From Chlorops oryzae (taxonomy: Eukaryota > Arthropoda > Insecta > Diptera > Chloropidae), in the NCBI GenBank assembly GCA_020466095.1, contig CM035806.1:70137077-70201076 (forward strand): a DNA stretch of 64,000 bases, read 5' to 3'. The notes under the pieces were generated by a model, which saw only the letters and a program-made list of their open reading frames with translations, had not been told where the DNA came from and made no database searches. A program made the translations under genes and the position numbers. Position 1 is the stretch's first letter. Each line of letters begins with the position of its first letter. Shown here one piece after another: positions 37,036-49,360 of the stretch.

Positions 37036-38802
37036 TTTTGAAAATTAAAAGCCACCGTCAAGTGTATTAAGTGTAGAAAAGTGCGAATTGTTTTAGAAAG
37101 AAAAAATTCAAAAAGAGTACAAAATCCACACCGAAGCGCGTTCAAGCGTTCATTCAAAATAAAAATAAAAACAAAAAAAAAAAAAAAAAAAAAAACGAAA
37201 AAGAAAAAGAAACAAGGAACACACAAAAAAAGGAAATGAATTAAAGGAGTTAAAAATTTTTCAACTATGAGTAGTCTATTTTTGTATACAAACAAAATTT
37301 AATGCTTTTAAAATCCTGTTCAGCTTTTAATGATGTTTTTAAACAAAAAACAAGGAAAAAAAAAGGAAAACTGCAAAAAAAAATTGTGAAGTACATACTT
37401 TCATAAAATTATTTTATTTTTATTAAAAATTATAATTACACAAACCGGTCTCATTTTTTGCTTCAAATTCTTTTAATGTTTAAATTTTTCATCAGTATCT
37501 TAAGTATTTTATTTAAAAAAAAAAAACTATTTAAAAATTTTATTAGAACTGTTACAATTTGAAAAATAATCAGAAAAAAATTGTGAAACGTTAAAAAAAA
37601 TATTTTATTGTAATTATTTATGGCTGAACACGCTTTCGTTTTTACTGAATATATTTTTGAAAAAATAAATGTCTCTTTATATTTATATAAAATTGTTTTA
37701 TTAGAATTTTACATGAACATTCTCGGTAATTCCAGCCTGACAAAAGATTTCCTGGATATTGCTTATTGTTATCTAGATGTAGAAACATCTTTTAGGAGGA
37801 TATATAAGGCACAAAGATTTTAATTTTTACTCTCACACAAATTTCTCTCATACCTATTTCGAATATATACTTTGTACAAAAGCGAAGGTGGTTAAATTGT
37901 TCAGAAACAATTTACCCAACCATTTATATGAGAAAAAATTTGGCAGTATGACATTTCTTATGGAAGTCAATCTTTATTTATTTCAAAAGAAAATAATACC
38001 AATACCTATCTATTTTTTAATGTAAACTTCCGAAGTAGATTGTGCTGGCAGTGAACAAGTCTTTACGCCTTTCTGAGCGGACATCTAAATGAAATGTTTC
38101 GTAGAAGAATGTGAGCAAGTAAGGCTGCAATTGCCGATGAAGTCGAATCTGGAGCATTCCACAGAAAATGATACTTTTGTCCCGTACAAACAGACAAAAA
38201 CTAATTGAATTACTTAAAAATTTTCGATAAGGTACCTTATATCCTGTTAAGTATCTTAATATGAGTGCATAAAAATAATATTTTCATCCATTTACATATT
38301 TAAACATAAAAAATATAATGAATTATTTGTCCCGCACGTGGTATGCTCCAGCTGAAGAGATAATGTGTGGAGTTTTTGCAACAAAAAACTATATCTTCAG
38401 TCTCGTTGTTTTCAATTTCAACAGAATTGCATAAACTTTAACAGAAAATATGAAATCTAATTATTGTATATCTGCTCTGTCATTATTGGAGCCATTTAAT
38501 ATGGAGGAAACAACAGAAGAGTGAAAATCCTCCTAGGTGTTAAAGTTCCAAGAGAAAGATTTCAATATGAAAATAAAAGCGAAATTCACAAAGGAAGTCG
38601 AGGTGCGGTTCCCTTTTTTTGTATGCGCTAAGCCATTTCATATATTCGACTCGGATACTTCTGGCTTGAGAGAGATCTTTAAACCGTCTATTTATGAATA
38701 CATAGAAAACAAAAAAAGCTACCTTTTTTCTCTTTTTAATAAAAAAAATTAAAAATAAAAAGGTTTACATATTATCGTCATCGATAAAATCTAAAAATTG
38801 AT
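37036..38802. other. Intergenic space between convergent PAN2 and NC2alpha
   Basis: AT-rich, mostly 3' UTR-like sequence of both genes. No further gene recognised; several homopolymer runs. TTTATT near 37972 could serve as a poly(A) signal for the minus-strand gene. Confidence 0.5.
37158..37163 (+). terminator. Candidate PAN2 poly(A) signal
   Basis: AATAAA 123 bases after the PAN2 stop, followed by an A-rich stretch. Another AATAAA lies near 37660. Choice untested. Confidence 0.4.
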
Positions 38803-39381
38803 TCAAATATTGTCATAGTCTTCATCTAATTCGAAAAGCGAATTACTTTTGGTGCTAGCAATAGCGTTTGGTGTTTGCGTTGCGGTTGGTGGTGTCGCTG
38901 GTTTCGTTGTCGTGGCCAATGCAAGCGGAAGCGGCAATGCTCCAATGCTAATTGTTGCAACAGCAGGACCATTGATTATGGATAATTGTTCAGAATTTGT
39001 CGTTGTTGTCATCATATTCGATAGATCGATATTGATGATCGGTGCAGCGGAACTAAAATCAAATGCTGTTTCAGCGACCGATGATTTGTTGTTTTTGTTG
39101 TTGATCCCGCTGCTGTTGTTGCTGCTGCTGGTATAATAAGAAAGGACTGGAGCACTTAATGGTGCCGTTACTGTTGCAGCGGTTGTAGTGCAGGTCTTTG
39201 CGGTCAACGATAAATTACTATAGTCGATTTTCACAACGGGCTTAGTACAATAGTCAAAATTGACAATTGGCGGTGATATGGCAGGCTGTGGATGAAATAG
39301 AACACTATCCATTTGTGGCTGTTGTTTTGGTGGAGTGTTATTGTGGATGTGGCTGTGATTATTATTATTCTTGTTGTTGTT

Positions 39382-39471
<90 letters not shown>

Positions 39472-41793
39472 ATTATTATTGTTATGAGGCATCGAATATG
39501 ATTGTTGTTTTAATCGTTTCCTTGGCGTCGTTGGAGATGTTTCGACGGGTCTCCAAATAGGCGCTGACGTCGGTGTCGCGGGCACATATGCGGGAGATGA
39601 ATCTGAGCGCGCAAGTTTTGGTGGCAGGCTATCATTATTGTTAACAACATTGGTAGCATTAGCTACCGATGTTGTATGCATAATAACTGAAGTACTATTT
39701 CCCATACTTAAATTATTTGCTAAGCGTTTATAATTGACCGATTCGCCGGCACCGCCGCCATTCGACGACGATAAGACATTGCGTTGGGATGCTGCTTGTG
39801 TTGAAGTCGATGGCATGCTTAAGTCGTAAGGAGTATCTGAGTCCGGGTATTGTTCTTCGGGCGAGCTCTGTGCAGCTTCATCTTCTGCGACATTGATGTC
39901 CGGTATATTTTTGACCAATTCACGTAAAAAGTCGAAACGTTGCTCCGACATGATGCATTGCTTCATGTGCGACGTTGAGAGAGTTTTGGCATTCCGAGAG
40001 TTTGTAATTTTCAGCGTTTTCGTTAGCAGAGATTCAACGAAGAGTTCCAGTGTTCTAGGTATATATTCAGAAATTTATTGCAGTTATGGAAAACCATTAT
40101 TGAGAATTGATTGACAAAAAAAAAAAAAAAAAAAACAATAGACGACTTTATTTTTCTAATTATCCTCTTGAAAGTGCAGAATCTTGCTTTATGCAAATAT
40201 ATAGTTTTTTTTTTTAATCTAAGCATGTAGCTCTAAAAACGGAAGATGATGCTAGTAAGTGGCATTAAAAAAAGAATTGCTTCGCTATAAGAACGACTAG
40301 AAAGAAGTCTATGGTACAAAAAAAATAAAAATTGAAACGTGCTCAACATGTTAAGGAAAATGGTAATGGAGACATGGATTCGAAGTTTGCAATACTTAAG
40401 CTCAAAACAAGAAAAAAGCCAAATCATTGTTTACACATTAGACACATATGTGCCCAAATATTTGCGGCCTAAAATTGCTGGTATTCAAAACAGCAACTGG
40501 TAAAACAATATATTTTGTTTGTATAATGTCAAATTAATACTCTCCAGTTTTGAAATATGAAGAGACAAAAATATCAACTAAAAGTAATTTCTAGTTCAAT
40601 GAAAAATTTTTCATGTAATTATGTAGCAAAATCCTTCATATTAAAAATTGCAATCGGTCTGTGTCTATTTTATGACATTTTTTTTATCAGACAGCATTTC
40701 TCTTACAGTCGGCCTTTCGCTTGTTCTGTTACTGTTAAACAAAAGGATGCACAATAGTCGTATTGGCCCAATGCCAAGCGCTTTTATCCTCATTGCGTGT
40801 CATTCAATTATGTGTATAGCGTCTATTCCGAACAACACGAACATGTTTCTGACTCAAAAACATACACACTACTTTCTGATAAAGAACAAAAGGTGGAAAA
40901 TATAAAACCGGAAAGATAAAAAATAATATCGTGGCTGGAGATATTTGAATACCATGTTATATAGAGAAAAATTCATCAATATGAGCAAACAAAAATCCAC
41001 TATCGTTTTGTCCTAGTATTATATTCGGCTATAAACCATTGCTTCGTTCTTTTTTTTCTGCGAGAGACACTAATTATGGCACTTGAAGTGTGACTGACAC
41101 ATCGATTGTTTCAAACTAATGGTGTCTGCATTTTCCTCATGAGTAGATGTTTGGGTTTTTTCAAGAAATCATAATAAATTTGAAGTTGTATATATATAAG
41201 CCTGTAAAAATTAATGGTATTGAGTTTTTTTTTGCTTATTTGTTTGTTTTGAAAAGGATATAAATTATGACTGGTACAGCTTGAGCCACTTTTCCGATCT
41301 CTTCATCGCTTTGCATTATTTTTTTAATACGGCCCTGAAATGAGAAGAAAATATGGTTTTTTTTTTTAAACATTTATGTCCGCTCTAGATAACGCGCTCT
41401 TGGAAGTATTTTCAATTGTGCAAAAAAATAGTCAGCATAGCGCAATTGAATCTTACGATAGAAGAACACACAGAACAGCAAAGAATCATTATTTAAGATA
41501 TTGATCATAATTAAATGGAATTCATTTTGATGTTGATGGATTTTGTGTGATAAGGCACATAGCTAAATAAATATTTACATATTGTTTTGTTACTATATAA
41601 CGCAATTATGAAATTTTGCGTGACGTCCGAAACAAACTATCATATTTCGCTTCTAATTCTTTGCTTCTATGACTTAGAACTTTAATTGTTTGTATGTGTT
41701 CAGCTGCTTTTGATTAGCGCAAAATAGAATACCGACAATTGGCTTGCTTACCGCTGGAAATCGTGCATTATACTTTTTCTTCTTCGACGGCAT
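38803..41793 (-). CDS. NC2alpha: NC2alpha / DRAP1, TBP-binding corepressor subunit (3 exons)
   Basis: NC2alpha pairs with NC2beta (Dr1) through histone folds, binds TBP on promoters and represses or redirects Pol II initiation. Exon 1, 41793-41752, encodes [14 protein letters not shown]. Exon 2, 41334-41262, encodes [20 protein letters not shown] and PVII. Exon 3, 40058-38803, encodes [36 protein letters not shown], then [18 protein letters not shown] and a long C-terminal tail. The histone fold lies in residues ~15-90 and aligns along its length with human DRAP1. Total 456 aa, much longer than the human protein because of a low-complexity tail rich in Asn, Ser, Thr and Pro, including ~30 consecutive Asn. 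Exons 1-2 join by GT-AG, exons 2-3 by an AT-AC intron. Convergent to PAN2. Confidence 0.92.
39386..39480 (-). repeat. (AAT)n microsatellite coding a poly-Asn tract
   Basis: Nearly pure ATT on the plus strand, about 30 triplets, read as Asn codons AAT in NC2alpha exon 3, flanked by further Asn-rich sequence. A variable-length site is expected. The poly-Ile open frame on the other strand is a shadow. Confidence 0.9.
40059..41261 (-). other. NC2alpha: AT-AC, U12-type intron in NC2alpha
   Basis: On the minus strand the intron begins ATATCCTTTTC (41261 downward), matching the U12 5' splice site consensus ATATCCTTT, and ends ...GAATATATAC (40059). These ends join ATT T to CT AGA ACA CTG, restoring the conserved VPVIISRTLELF. 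A branch-point-like TTCCATAAC (consensus TTCCTTAAC) lies at 40091-40083, about 25 bases before the 3' end, slightly far but possible. No GT-AG pair keeps the conserved residues. Confidence 0.8.
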
Positions 41794-43037
41794 TTCACTA
41801 TTTTTGCCGAAATTCACAAAATTAAGAACTCTTTTGAGAGAATAGAATTTACGAGTATTTATCAACTAAACGCTGTGGCTAGGGCTGGAATTTTTTCGAT
41901 AGTATTGATCTGATTATCGATGACGGTCGTGGTTTGTCAATAGGTCTATCGATTGAACTCCCTCACGACAAATATTCAATTTTCCGAATATTTGTCGTAT
42001 CGTGCTATCGCGTCGCAGAGTATTGTATATTATAGCATTGGTGACATATGGTGTAAAGTCTATAGACTTCACACTACAATGAAAGAAGTCTATGTTAGGG
42101 TGACACACTACAATTGATTGTGGATTTATATTGTGGACTTCTTTAAAACAGCTGATAATTGAAAATTAAAACAACAACAAAAAACAATAAAAACATTTTG
42201 GTAGCATTTAGCCTCGATTTTATCTCAAAAGAATCCATGAAAATATCGTTTGTTGTTATATAAATCCATACGATGGAATTAATTTCATGCATTTCGCATA
42301 AGCAACTTCAAATTAGAAATTTAAACATCTGGTTTCCGATAAAATAATCGATATTTCGTTTAATTTTGTGCAGCGTTGCAATATAAATCTAAGAAGTCCA
42401 CAATAAATCCTCCCTTTCAATGTAGTGTGAAGTCTATAAAAAGTCTATGTTGGCTAAGGTAGACTTTTAAGAAATACCTATGTGTGTCACCTAGACTTCA
42501 CACCATCATGGTGTGAAATACCTATGTCTGTCAGTGCTATTACTTCGTAGGTGTGAGCGCATTGATATTCGATTTGACAGATCACGATGCGACAACGCAT
42601 CGTCGTGTCGTTCTGCCGCGCCCATTGTACCTCAAACTTCAAATGAAAAAAATCCGTCAATATTTTTAATTATTATTCAATAGTGGGACTCATGAAGCTT
42701 CGAAAATTGTGGGAAATGAGAAATTTGTCACACAACTGTCAAAATATATATGAAAATTTACGATGGGAAAAGTTGCGAAGGTATTTGCGAAGATGCATGA
42801 GTACCACTAATGGCTATTCAATATACATACATAACAATTATATATACCCTCCAGTAAGGCGGGGGTAAATTAGCCCGAGACAACTAGTAATTTCACCAGA
42901 ACTCAAGACCTAGTGCAAACGGGGGTAGAGTTACGTATAGAGCTCTTACTACGTTTATGCGTATGCCTTATTTCCAAATAAGAATATTATATTATTGAAT
43001 TCTTATTTGCAAATAAGTAAGTCTGAGTAAGTTCTGA
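41794..43037. other. Upstream region of NC2alpha; inverted repeats
   Basis: Presumed promoter side of NC2alpha. TATCGAT-like words near 41917 and 41947 resemble half DRE/DREF sites, a weak observation. At 42045-42560, 'cttcacactacaatgaaag' and its complement 'ctttcaatgtagtgtgaag' recur, suggesting an uncharacterised inverted-repeat element. No gene seen. Confidence 0.4.
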
Positions 43038-43805
43038 GTCGTCGTTCATATTATGCGACAAGACAAGCGAGCGACACGTGGTTGTAGGCAAGGGACGTTC
43101 GGGGTAGAGAGAGGGGTACGTACGTACTCGGCGACACGCCTTGTGCTTGTCCTTCTCATCATAAAAACAGTGCTGCCATATTTGGGTAAATATTCTCTTC
43201 TTATGAAGAAGCATGTTTACAGAATTTCGAAATATTTAAAAAGCTAACTTATAAGTTTGAATACGAGAAATTTTAGAGAATAGCCGACACTTTTTCAAAA
43301 AACTACCTGTGAACCAACATATCGCACCCTTGCTACTAAATCGGAACATTTCAAAATTTCGCATTTCTCGAAAATCATTAAATCTCTCTTAAAACTAAGG
43401 AGAAATAATATTTTTCCTAAGCTTATATTACTCTCAATCGACTGCTGCATCAGTCAATATAAGCGTTAATTTTCTAGGTGTTGGGTTTCTTAAAGAAAAA
43501 TGCAATCGAACATAAAAAAATTGATTAAAAAAATTTTGAATTGTGCCGACTTATTAGCAAGAGTGCGATATGTTGACGAAAACCGCGATAATAATTTATT
43601 TCTCTTATTTCAAGAGCTTAGGAGATTTTTAATTCAGATAGTAGGTATTTCAAAATATTTTTTCTGGCAGCAATGTATTCAACCAGTTTCTTCTTCTCCT
43701 TCAAATGTCGCAGAGAAAATTTTTACTAATATGAACACGAAGAAGACACCAAATGAGAATTCACCGTGTCGCTCGCTTGCCTTGTCGCATAATATGAACG
43801 ACGAC
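43038..43805. mobile_element. 768-bp TIR element, TSD TGA
   Basis: The TIR GTCGTCGTTCATATTATGCG (then acaagacaagcgagcgaca) is mirrored at the right end, with TGA on both sides (43035-43037, 43806-43808). It contains a nested MITE at about 43319-43573 (ends TCGCACCCTTGCTACTAAAT / TTAGCAAGAGTGCGA, probable TA TSD) related to the 30841-33183 element. The 74-bp palindrome at 10921 is its minimal derivative. Confidence 0.7.
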
Positions 43806-43820
43806 TGAGACATCAATGCA

Positions 43821-44318
43821 TTACGTGACCAACCACCGATTTATCCGGTATTGTACCGCATTTTGAGGCAAGATACCGAAGCTTCGTTTCGGTACACCGA
43901 AATTTGACGATTTTAGCAATTTGTACCGGATTTTGTACCAAATTTTACTACTAAAAAAAAAAATTAAAAACTCAACCGAAATTAGTAGAAAAATCGGTTC
44001 AACTGATAAATATACATTCAAATTCGAAATAGGAAATAATGATTTTAATAGAAAGAAAAAATAATTTTTAATTTTTTTTTTTTTTAAGAGAAGAATATTC
44101 GAAATTGCTAGGGTTTTTGAGATCCGAAATTGAGGACCTGTTTTTTTTTTTGCTCTTCAATTTTGAGGAAAACTATTTAGGTAAAATAAGAAAAATTATT
44201 AGTCGAATAAATATAATACACATTTGATGGTGTATTATTTTTTTTATGTGTACCGATTTTACACATGCAAGTCCGGTATTTCTACCGATTTTTGGTTAAA
44301 AAACAGTTGATCACGTAT
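43821..44318. mobile_element. hAT-like element copy 2, TSD TCAATGCA/TCAATGTA
   Basis: Same TIR and interior as 31121-31616: TTACGTGACCAAC at the left, CAGTTGATCACGTAT at the right. TSD 7 of 8. 498 bp. Confidence 0.75.
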
Positions 44319-44748
44319 TCAATGTACCAATGGCGAAGTCAGACAAGCCGTGTATTTTATTTTGACACTGGCATTTTACGTACACGCGCTTGGGTGAAAG
44401 TCTAAACCATACAAGACTACAAGTGACACTTGGCTATGGCGGGAAAAAATCACTGAGACGGGTGAGAGGAGGTGGAAAAATTGTATGGAACATGGACTTT
44501 CACCACTCAGATTGGACATCCAACAAAAACAATACAGCCGCAATAAAGTTTATACCATAAAATACTACAAGCAGCGCTATAGCAAAATGATTTTTATTTC
44601 TTTTTTTTTAAATAAAAATCAATAATAAGATTTATTTTTATATATAATTTTTGATTTTTAATCTAAAAGTCATAATTATTACGGTCCCTGATTGAAACAT
44701 TAAGCATGAAAACTAAAAAATATGATGTTATTATACCTATCTAATAAG
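44319..44748. other. Unassigned, with a CAGGGACCGTAAT-type end near 44690
   Basis: 'tattacggtccctg' at ~44677-44690 matches the ends of the hAT-like elements at 21703-22490 and 26108. The other end was not found, so it is a fragment. Remaining sequence unrecognised. Confidence 0.4.
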
Positions 44749-45418
44749 TAGAGGTGTAAAAGTAACGAAAAATAGCGTACCCGTATGTTTTCGTTACTAT
44801 AACAATTAGTACTCGTTACTATCGTATCGTTACTAGTTACTTCTGAAAACTAATAACTACGGCTGCTACAGTTGGCGCTTTGGTGCCAGAACTGGCTCTT
44901 TATTTTTCGCTTGCCGCTCTGGCTCTTTTTCATTGCATTTGGCTTTTTTTTTAGACATATATACATGTTTCTAATTTGTAAAAAATATTTTCGTACCTTG
45001 TTTTGAATCCAACCTCAAACTTTTTCTACACGTACAACGCGTTTAATAAACAGTAATAAACACCGAATAAGCAAACGTGTGCAATGTTCATACGTAAAAC
45101 ATAGAATCAGCAAACGCACATCAACGGTACTTCCGGGAACTGAAGCCATTTAGATACCCAAGAATGACAGAAATCAAGATTGTGTCTTGCTCAGGTCCGT
45201 TAGATTAGTTAAAGAAAACCAGCTGTTTTCGTTACGTATAAAGAAAGGAGAAGAGCAAAGCTCAAATTTCAAACGCGTTGTGCGCAATCTTCTTTGATTC
45301 TTGGTACGTACGAAAAATGCGAGTAACGGAAAGAATTCGTTAGTAACGTTTCGTTACTCGTTACTATATGGCGCACCCGTTACTCAGTACCGAATACATA
45401 CGGTTTGTTACAGCTCTA
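44749..45418. mobile_element. hAT-like element, TSD CTAATAAG
   Basis: The ends TAGAGGTGTAAAAGTAACG and CGGTTTGTTACAGCTCTA have a perfect 8-bp TSD CTAATAAG (44741-44748, 45419-45426). Sub-terminal 'gttactcgttactat' words are repeated. 670 bp, non-coding. A fragment of the same right end is at ~52806-52882. Confidence 0.85.
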
Positions 45419-45426
45419 CTAATAAG

Positions 45427-45660
45427 CTAACACATTTTCATACCTAATTTAGGTTTGACTGGTCAAACCCCGAATTCATAAAATTGAGTTTCGGCGTTTG
45501 ACTGTCCAAACTAGTCTATCCTAGGATTGACCAAAATTCGTTAGTCAAAGGTAGAATAAAGATATTGTTTCGGACTTTGACTAAGCCTTCTAGTCAAACC
45601 TGAGGTTTGACTAGGCAAACCTAGGATTGGCGGAGCTTCGGGGTTTGTTTATAACATATG
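45427..45660. other. Inverted 'tagtcaaacct' repeats
   Basis: 'aggtttgact' and 'agtcaaacct' recur four to five times on alternating strands, a possible small hairpin-rich element. No gene. Confidence 0.4.
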
Positions 45661-46095
45661 CAGAGACGAATTCGAGAAGATAGAATTTCTCAATATCGTA
45701 ATTTTGGTGTCGCGAAGATATCAAGACGACTTCGCGAAAATCCAATTTCTCGATATCGTTATTTTGGCCTCGCGAAGATATCGAGACGAATTCGAGAAAA
45801 ATCAAAATCTCGATATTGTGATTGTGGACTCGCGAAGATATCGAGACGAATTCGAGAAAAATGAAATTCTCGATATTGCGATTTTGGACTCGCGAAGATA
45901 TCGAGACGAGTTCGCGAAAAATGAAATTCTCGATATTGCGATTTTGGACTCGCGAAGATATCGAGACGAGTTCGCGAAAATAAAATTTCTCGATATCGTT
46001 ATTTTGGCCTCGCGAAGATATCGAGACGAGTTCGCGAAAATCAGATTTCTCGATATCGTGATTTTGGCCTCGCGAAAATATCGAGACGAAACATT
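45661..46095. repeat. 60-bp tandem satellite, ~7 copies
   Basis: The unit TCTCGATATCG...CTCGCGAAGATATCGAGACG repeats in exact 60-base register from 45661 to ~46095. Each unit contains TCTCGATATC and its complement GATATCGAGA, so it can form a hairpin. Because 60 is divisible by three, open frames run through on both strands, giving 20-residue protein repeats (DIVILASRRYRDEFAK and so on). These are best read as by-products of the satellite. Confidence 0.85.
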
Positions 46096-47403
46096 TTTAG
46101 CCCAATAAATACAAAAACGAAGCTTATATCGCCACAAATTCGTTACGAATTTGAGGAAAACGAAATCCTAGAAAGTAGTTTAGTGAACTCGTTTTGAACT
46201 CGAAACACATAAGGGAAAAGAAGAAAAATAAGTAGGACCTAATAAACACAAAAACGATAACGAGTTCGAATCGAATTCGAATCGAATTCGTAGAGCGCGA
46301 ATCGCTTTAAACGAATTCGAATTGGGGTAAATTGGAGCTCTAGCGAGTAGTCCTCGAGTATAGGAAAAAGAACCAGTGCACGATTATAGATACCGAGAGT
46401 AGAGACTAACTAGTGGCACGGTAAACGAGCCGCCTACAGTTCAATTTTACTTCAACGTTAATCGTCAGTTAAAATCGTCAGTTGAATGCATTGTGGCGGA
46501 AATTAATGGCGAGTAGTACTGGGGCATTTACGAGTACTCTTAGACCATGCCCTGGAGTACTCCAATCTTCTACAGGGACTCCAAAATGTTTTCCTTCGTT
46601 ATATGACTTCGGACTCATATAATAGGGGGATCAGACCATAGATTTGAGCGCATCCGCGCCAGTAGCAAAGATTTTTCTCGCTGCAGCAATCACAACGTAT
46701 GCCGATTACGAGAAATACTTTCTGTTAGTCTAGTGAAAGCAATCGCCATTTGGTGGGTACCGAAAGACACTTCGATGCGGTATCTGCACAGACTTCTTTT
46801 TAAAAAGACAACTATAAAATAACATATATTTTATCAAAATGGTATATGCAAAGCTTCGACTCATATAATGGGGATAGACCAAACTCCGCCATTTGAGAAA
46901 TTTTTTCGCTCCTTCACACGTATGCTTACGCTCTATCGTTAGTCGGTAGCATGCCCGACAAAACATCGAGCGATCTGCGAATTTTTTAAAAACACTAAAA
47001 AAAATATTTTCAGATTTGAATGATAAGCTACATTTGATTCAAATGCTTTAGCGCAATTCTATAAGCTTATAGTTTTTCGCAATCAACTATTTTTGAACAA
47101 AGTATTTTCAGATTTGAATAAGTACAATTGTTAAGCAGCGATGATAAGGCAAAACATTAAAAATTTTTATGTCATGAAAATGAACATGACACCTTTATAT
47201 AGCCGAATATTTGTTATTTGTTAAGTTTTTCCACGCTATTAATCTTATATTTCATTGATTTATGAAAACTATTTTATTTTTTACTAAAAAGTTATGGAAA
47301 CTCAAAATTTTATTGAACGCACGCAATTAGTGTTGAAATTTTTTTCAGCGCATTCGCTCTCTTGCTCACTAGCGCAAATGCCTTTCCCATTTTGGAGATG
47401 ACT
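46096..47403. other. Unassigned intergenic DNA
   Basis: No gene recognised. 'ctcatataat' followed by GGGG recurs near 46615 and 46859, hinting at a small repeat. The rest is AT-rich. Confidence 0.4.
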
Positions 47404-48030
47404 GGTATAAAAACGTCAAATTTTGTATCAACTTTGAGCGTGTGCTAGTGAGAAAGAGTACACCTACGATGTCTGACGAAAAATCAAAATCTTTGAATTT
47501 TCGGTCAAGCAGGTAACGATGTTAGACGGTGTGTCTGAAGGTCTATAGCTATGTGGGTTCAACCCTCATTTGTGCGCGAAATTCAACGAGTGAAGATCGA
47601 ACGGAGAGCGGAAAATTTTTTAAAAGCGAGCGGAAAATTAATTGAAAAAATGGAAGAAAACAATTTTATTTTGGAGCTAATACAAGTTTATCGTAGTTTT
47701 TCGGCTTTTTGGAACTTTAAGTCAAAAGATTATAGTGACCGGAATTTTAAAAACGCTAGCTACGAAACGCTTTGAATTAAACTCAAAGAAATATATTTAG
47801 AGACCACAAAAAAAGTTAACGCAAACAATTAATAATCTTCGAATCTGTTAAAGGAGGGAAAATACGCTTTGTTAAAAGCAACGAGGTAGCCGCAACAATA
47901 GCGCATGTCTTTGCACTCGAAATTCGCTAAAAAATGAATATCGTTCGACATGTTTATAGTCAAATTCAAGTTGGTACCTACTTACACACGCTCAAAGTTC
48001 ATACAACATTTGACGTGTCTATACCGCGCA
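47404..48030 (+). mobile_element. Element V copy 1 with MADF-domain remnant
   Basis: The ends GGTATAAAAACGTCAAATTT and CATTTGACGTGTCTATACC are inverted for ~45 bp. Inside, 47653-47830 encodes ILELIQVYRSFSAFWNFKSK, then DYSDRNFKNASYETL and, past a stop, IKLKEIYLETTKK. This resembles a MADF domain, often carried by transposon accessory genes. A tRNA-like stretch with GGGTTCAACCC lies at ~47520-47570. V copy 2 is inverted at 50369-51682. Confidence 0.55.
47653..47830 (+). pseudogene. MADF-like domain fragment in element V
   Basis: LELIQVYRSFSAFWNFKSKD followed by YSDRNFKNASYETL fits the MADF pattern (helix, W, D-Y-x-D-R-x-x-K, aromatic near the end). A TGA at 47773-47775 interrupts the third helix. 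The inverted second copy (about 51480-51290) has the same region with other differences. Too short to be a working factor. The MADF call is by pattern only. Confidence 0.45.
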
Positions 48031-49296
48031 TAAGACGACCTTCGCAAGAAGGGAAACACGCTCTTTAATACTCTTAAAAGAGTTCATTATGAGGGCTCCG
48101 ACTCCTATAAGGATTCATATAGTCTTTTAAGACTCAGAATGTTTGCTGGGTTGAAATTCCTTTTCCGATGTTTGTGTTTGCAAACACAAAATAAAACTTA
48201 AAAACAGAAAACAATAAAAAATTTAATTAACTTAAATTAAATAAATGAAAATTATTTAATTAAAACAATAAAAATTTACAAATTTCAAATTAAAATTCAA
48301 TCACAAAAAAAAAAAAAAAACAAAACAATAATAAGTTAAATTAAAACTAAAATACGTAACTATCTGAAAATTTTCAATTCTTCTTCTTGTTCCAGTTGCA
48401 CATGTTCTTTGTATATAGGGAAATAAGGAAATGGCAATTTTTGCGATATCGCGGTTTTTGTCGTACTTTCTCTTCAATTCGAATTCGAGGCATAACGTTT
48501 CAGAATTCATAATGCGCAGAAACCGTGCAAATAAATAACATTCAAAACTGCTTATGGTGCATTGTTTCACTTTTCGCATTATGAACCTAAATATTGCGTT
48601 TGCACTTGAAACCAAATTACACCACCACGTTGACTAAAACTGATTTTCCCTTACACGGCAACCACACAATTTTATTTTCAAGATGCAGTCGTCAAGGAAA
48701 CAACTTAGAATGCTATGCAACTATGATCAGCTGTTAAAAACTTGAACGTAAAATTGAAACAGAGCTTGAAAGCAAAATTGCCCAGTGACCAAAACATTCG
48801 CTTGCGATTCGAAAGCGAACGTTAACGTGAACTTTAAGCGAACAAAACGTTCGCTTTCGAATTCGATAATAGTTCACTGGCACACACTTTGTCGCTCAGT
48901 TATTGACAGCAAGTTGTTCGTTTACGAATTCGCGCTGACTTTCGCTTTCGATCCGCTTTCGGGTGATTTTGCGAAGGTTGGGCGTGTTTCATTTTCAAGT
49001 TGTTCCTATAGGCAAAATGAGTTTACTACATTTTTGTTTTGATTTCTGTTTTATTTTATTGAAAATTTATGAAGGGTCAAGTGCTTTATTACATTTTTAT
49101 TTTATTATGAATAACATTCTGTGTATCACTGCACAATAAAATAAGTGCTTACTTCCTTAGACTTCTTTTCATGCTTCTTTCCTTACTGACGTGCTTATTC
49201 TGAAAATTTCTGAAGTTCGGTTTTTTCAAACACTTTTCAATCAGGTAGAGCCATAAACATGAGAGGGAGAGAGCATGAAAACCTACATGAATACAA

Positions 49297-49360
<64 letters not shown>

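Noticed and set aside
39313..39501. Plus-strand frame with a long poly-Ile run
   Set aside because: Antisense reading of the AAT codon run in NC2alpha; no independent gene signal.
38803..39966. NC2alpha starting at the internal Met (387 aa)
   Set aside because: The conserved histone-fold sequence continues upstream ([27 protein letters not shown]), so the true start is at 41793.
40055..41261. GT-AG splicing with acceptor at 'cctag' (40055) for NC2alpha exon 3
   Set aside because: No GT donor keeps VPVIIS in frame; the AT-AC pair restores it exactly.
45661..46095. Regularly spaced repeat taken as a CRISPR array
   Set aside because: Whole 60-bp unit is conserved, no unique spacers, and the DNA is eukaryotic.
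45704..46137. Both-strand 20-residue repeat proteins
   Set aside because: By-product of a 60-bp satellite whose unit is a multiple of three and lacks stops; no start context or family match.
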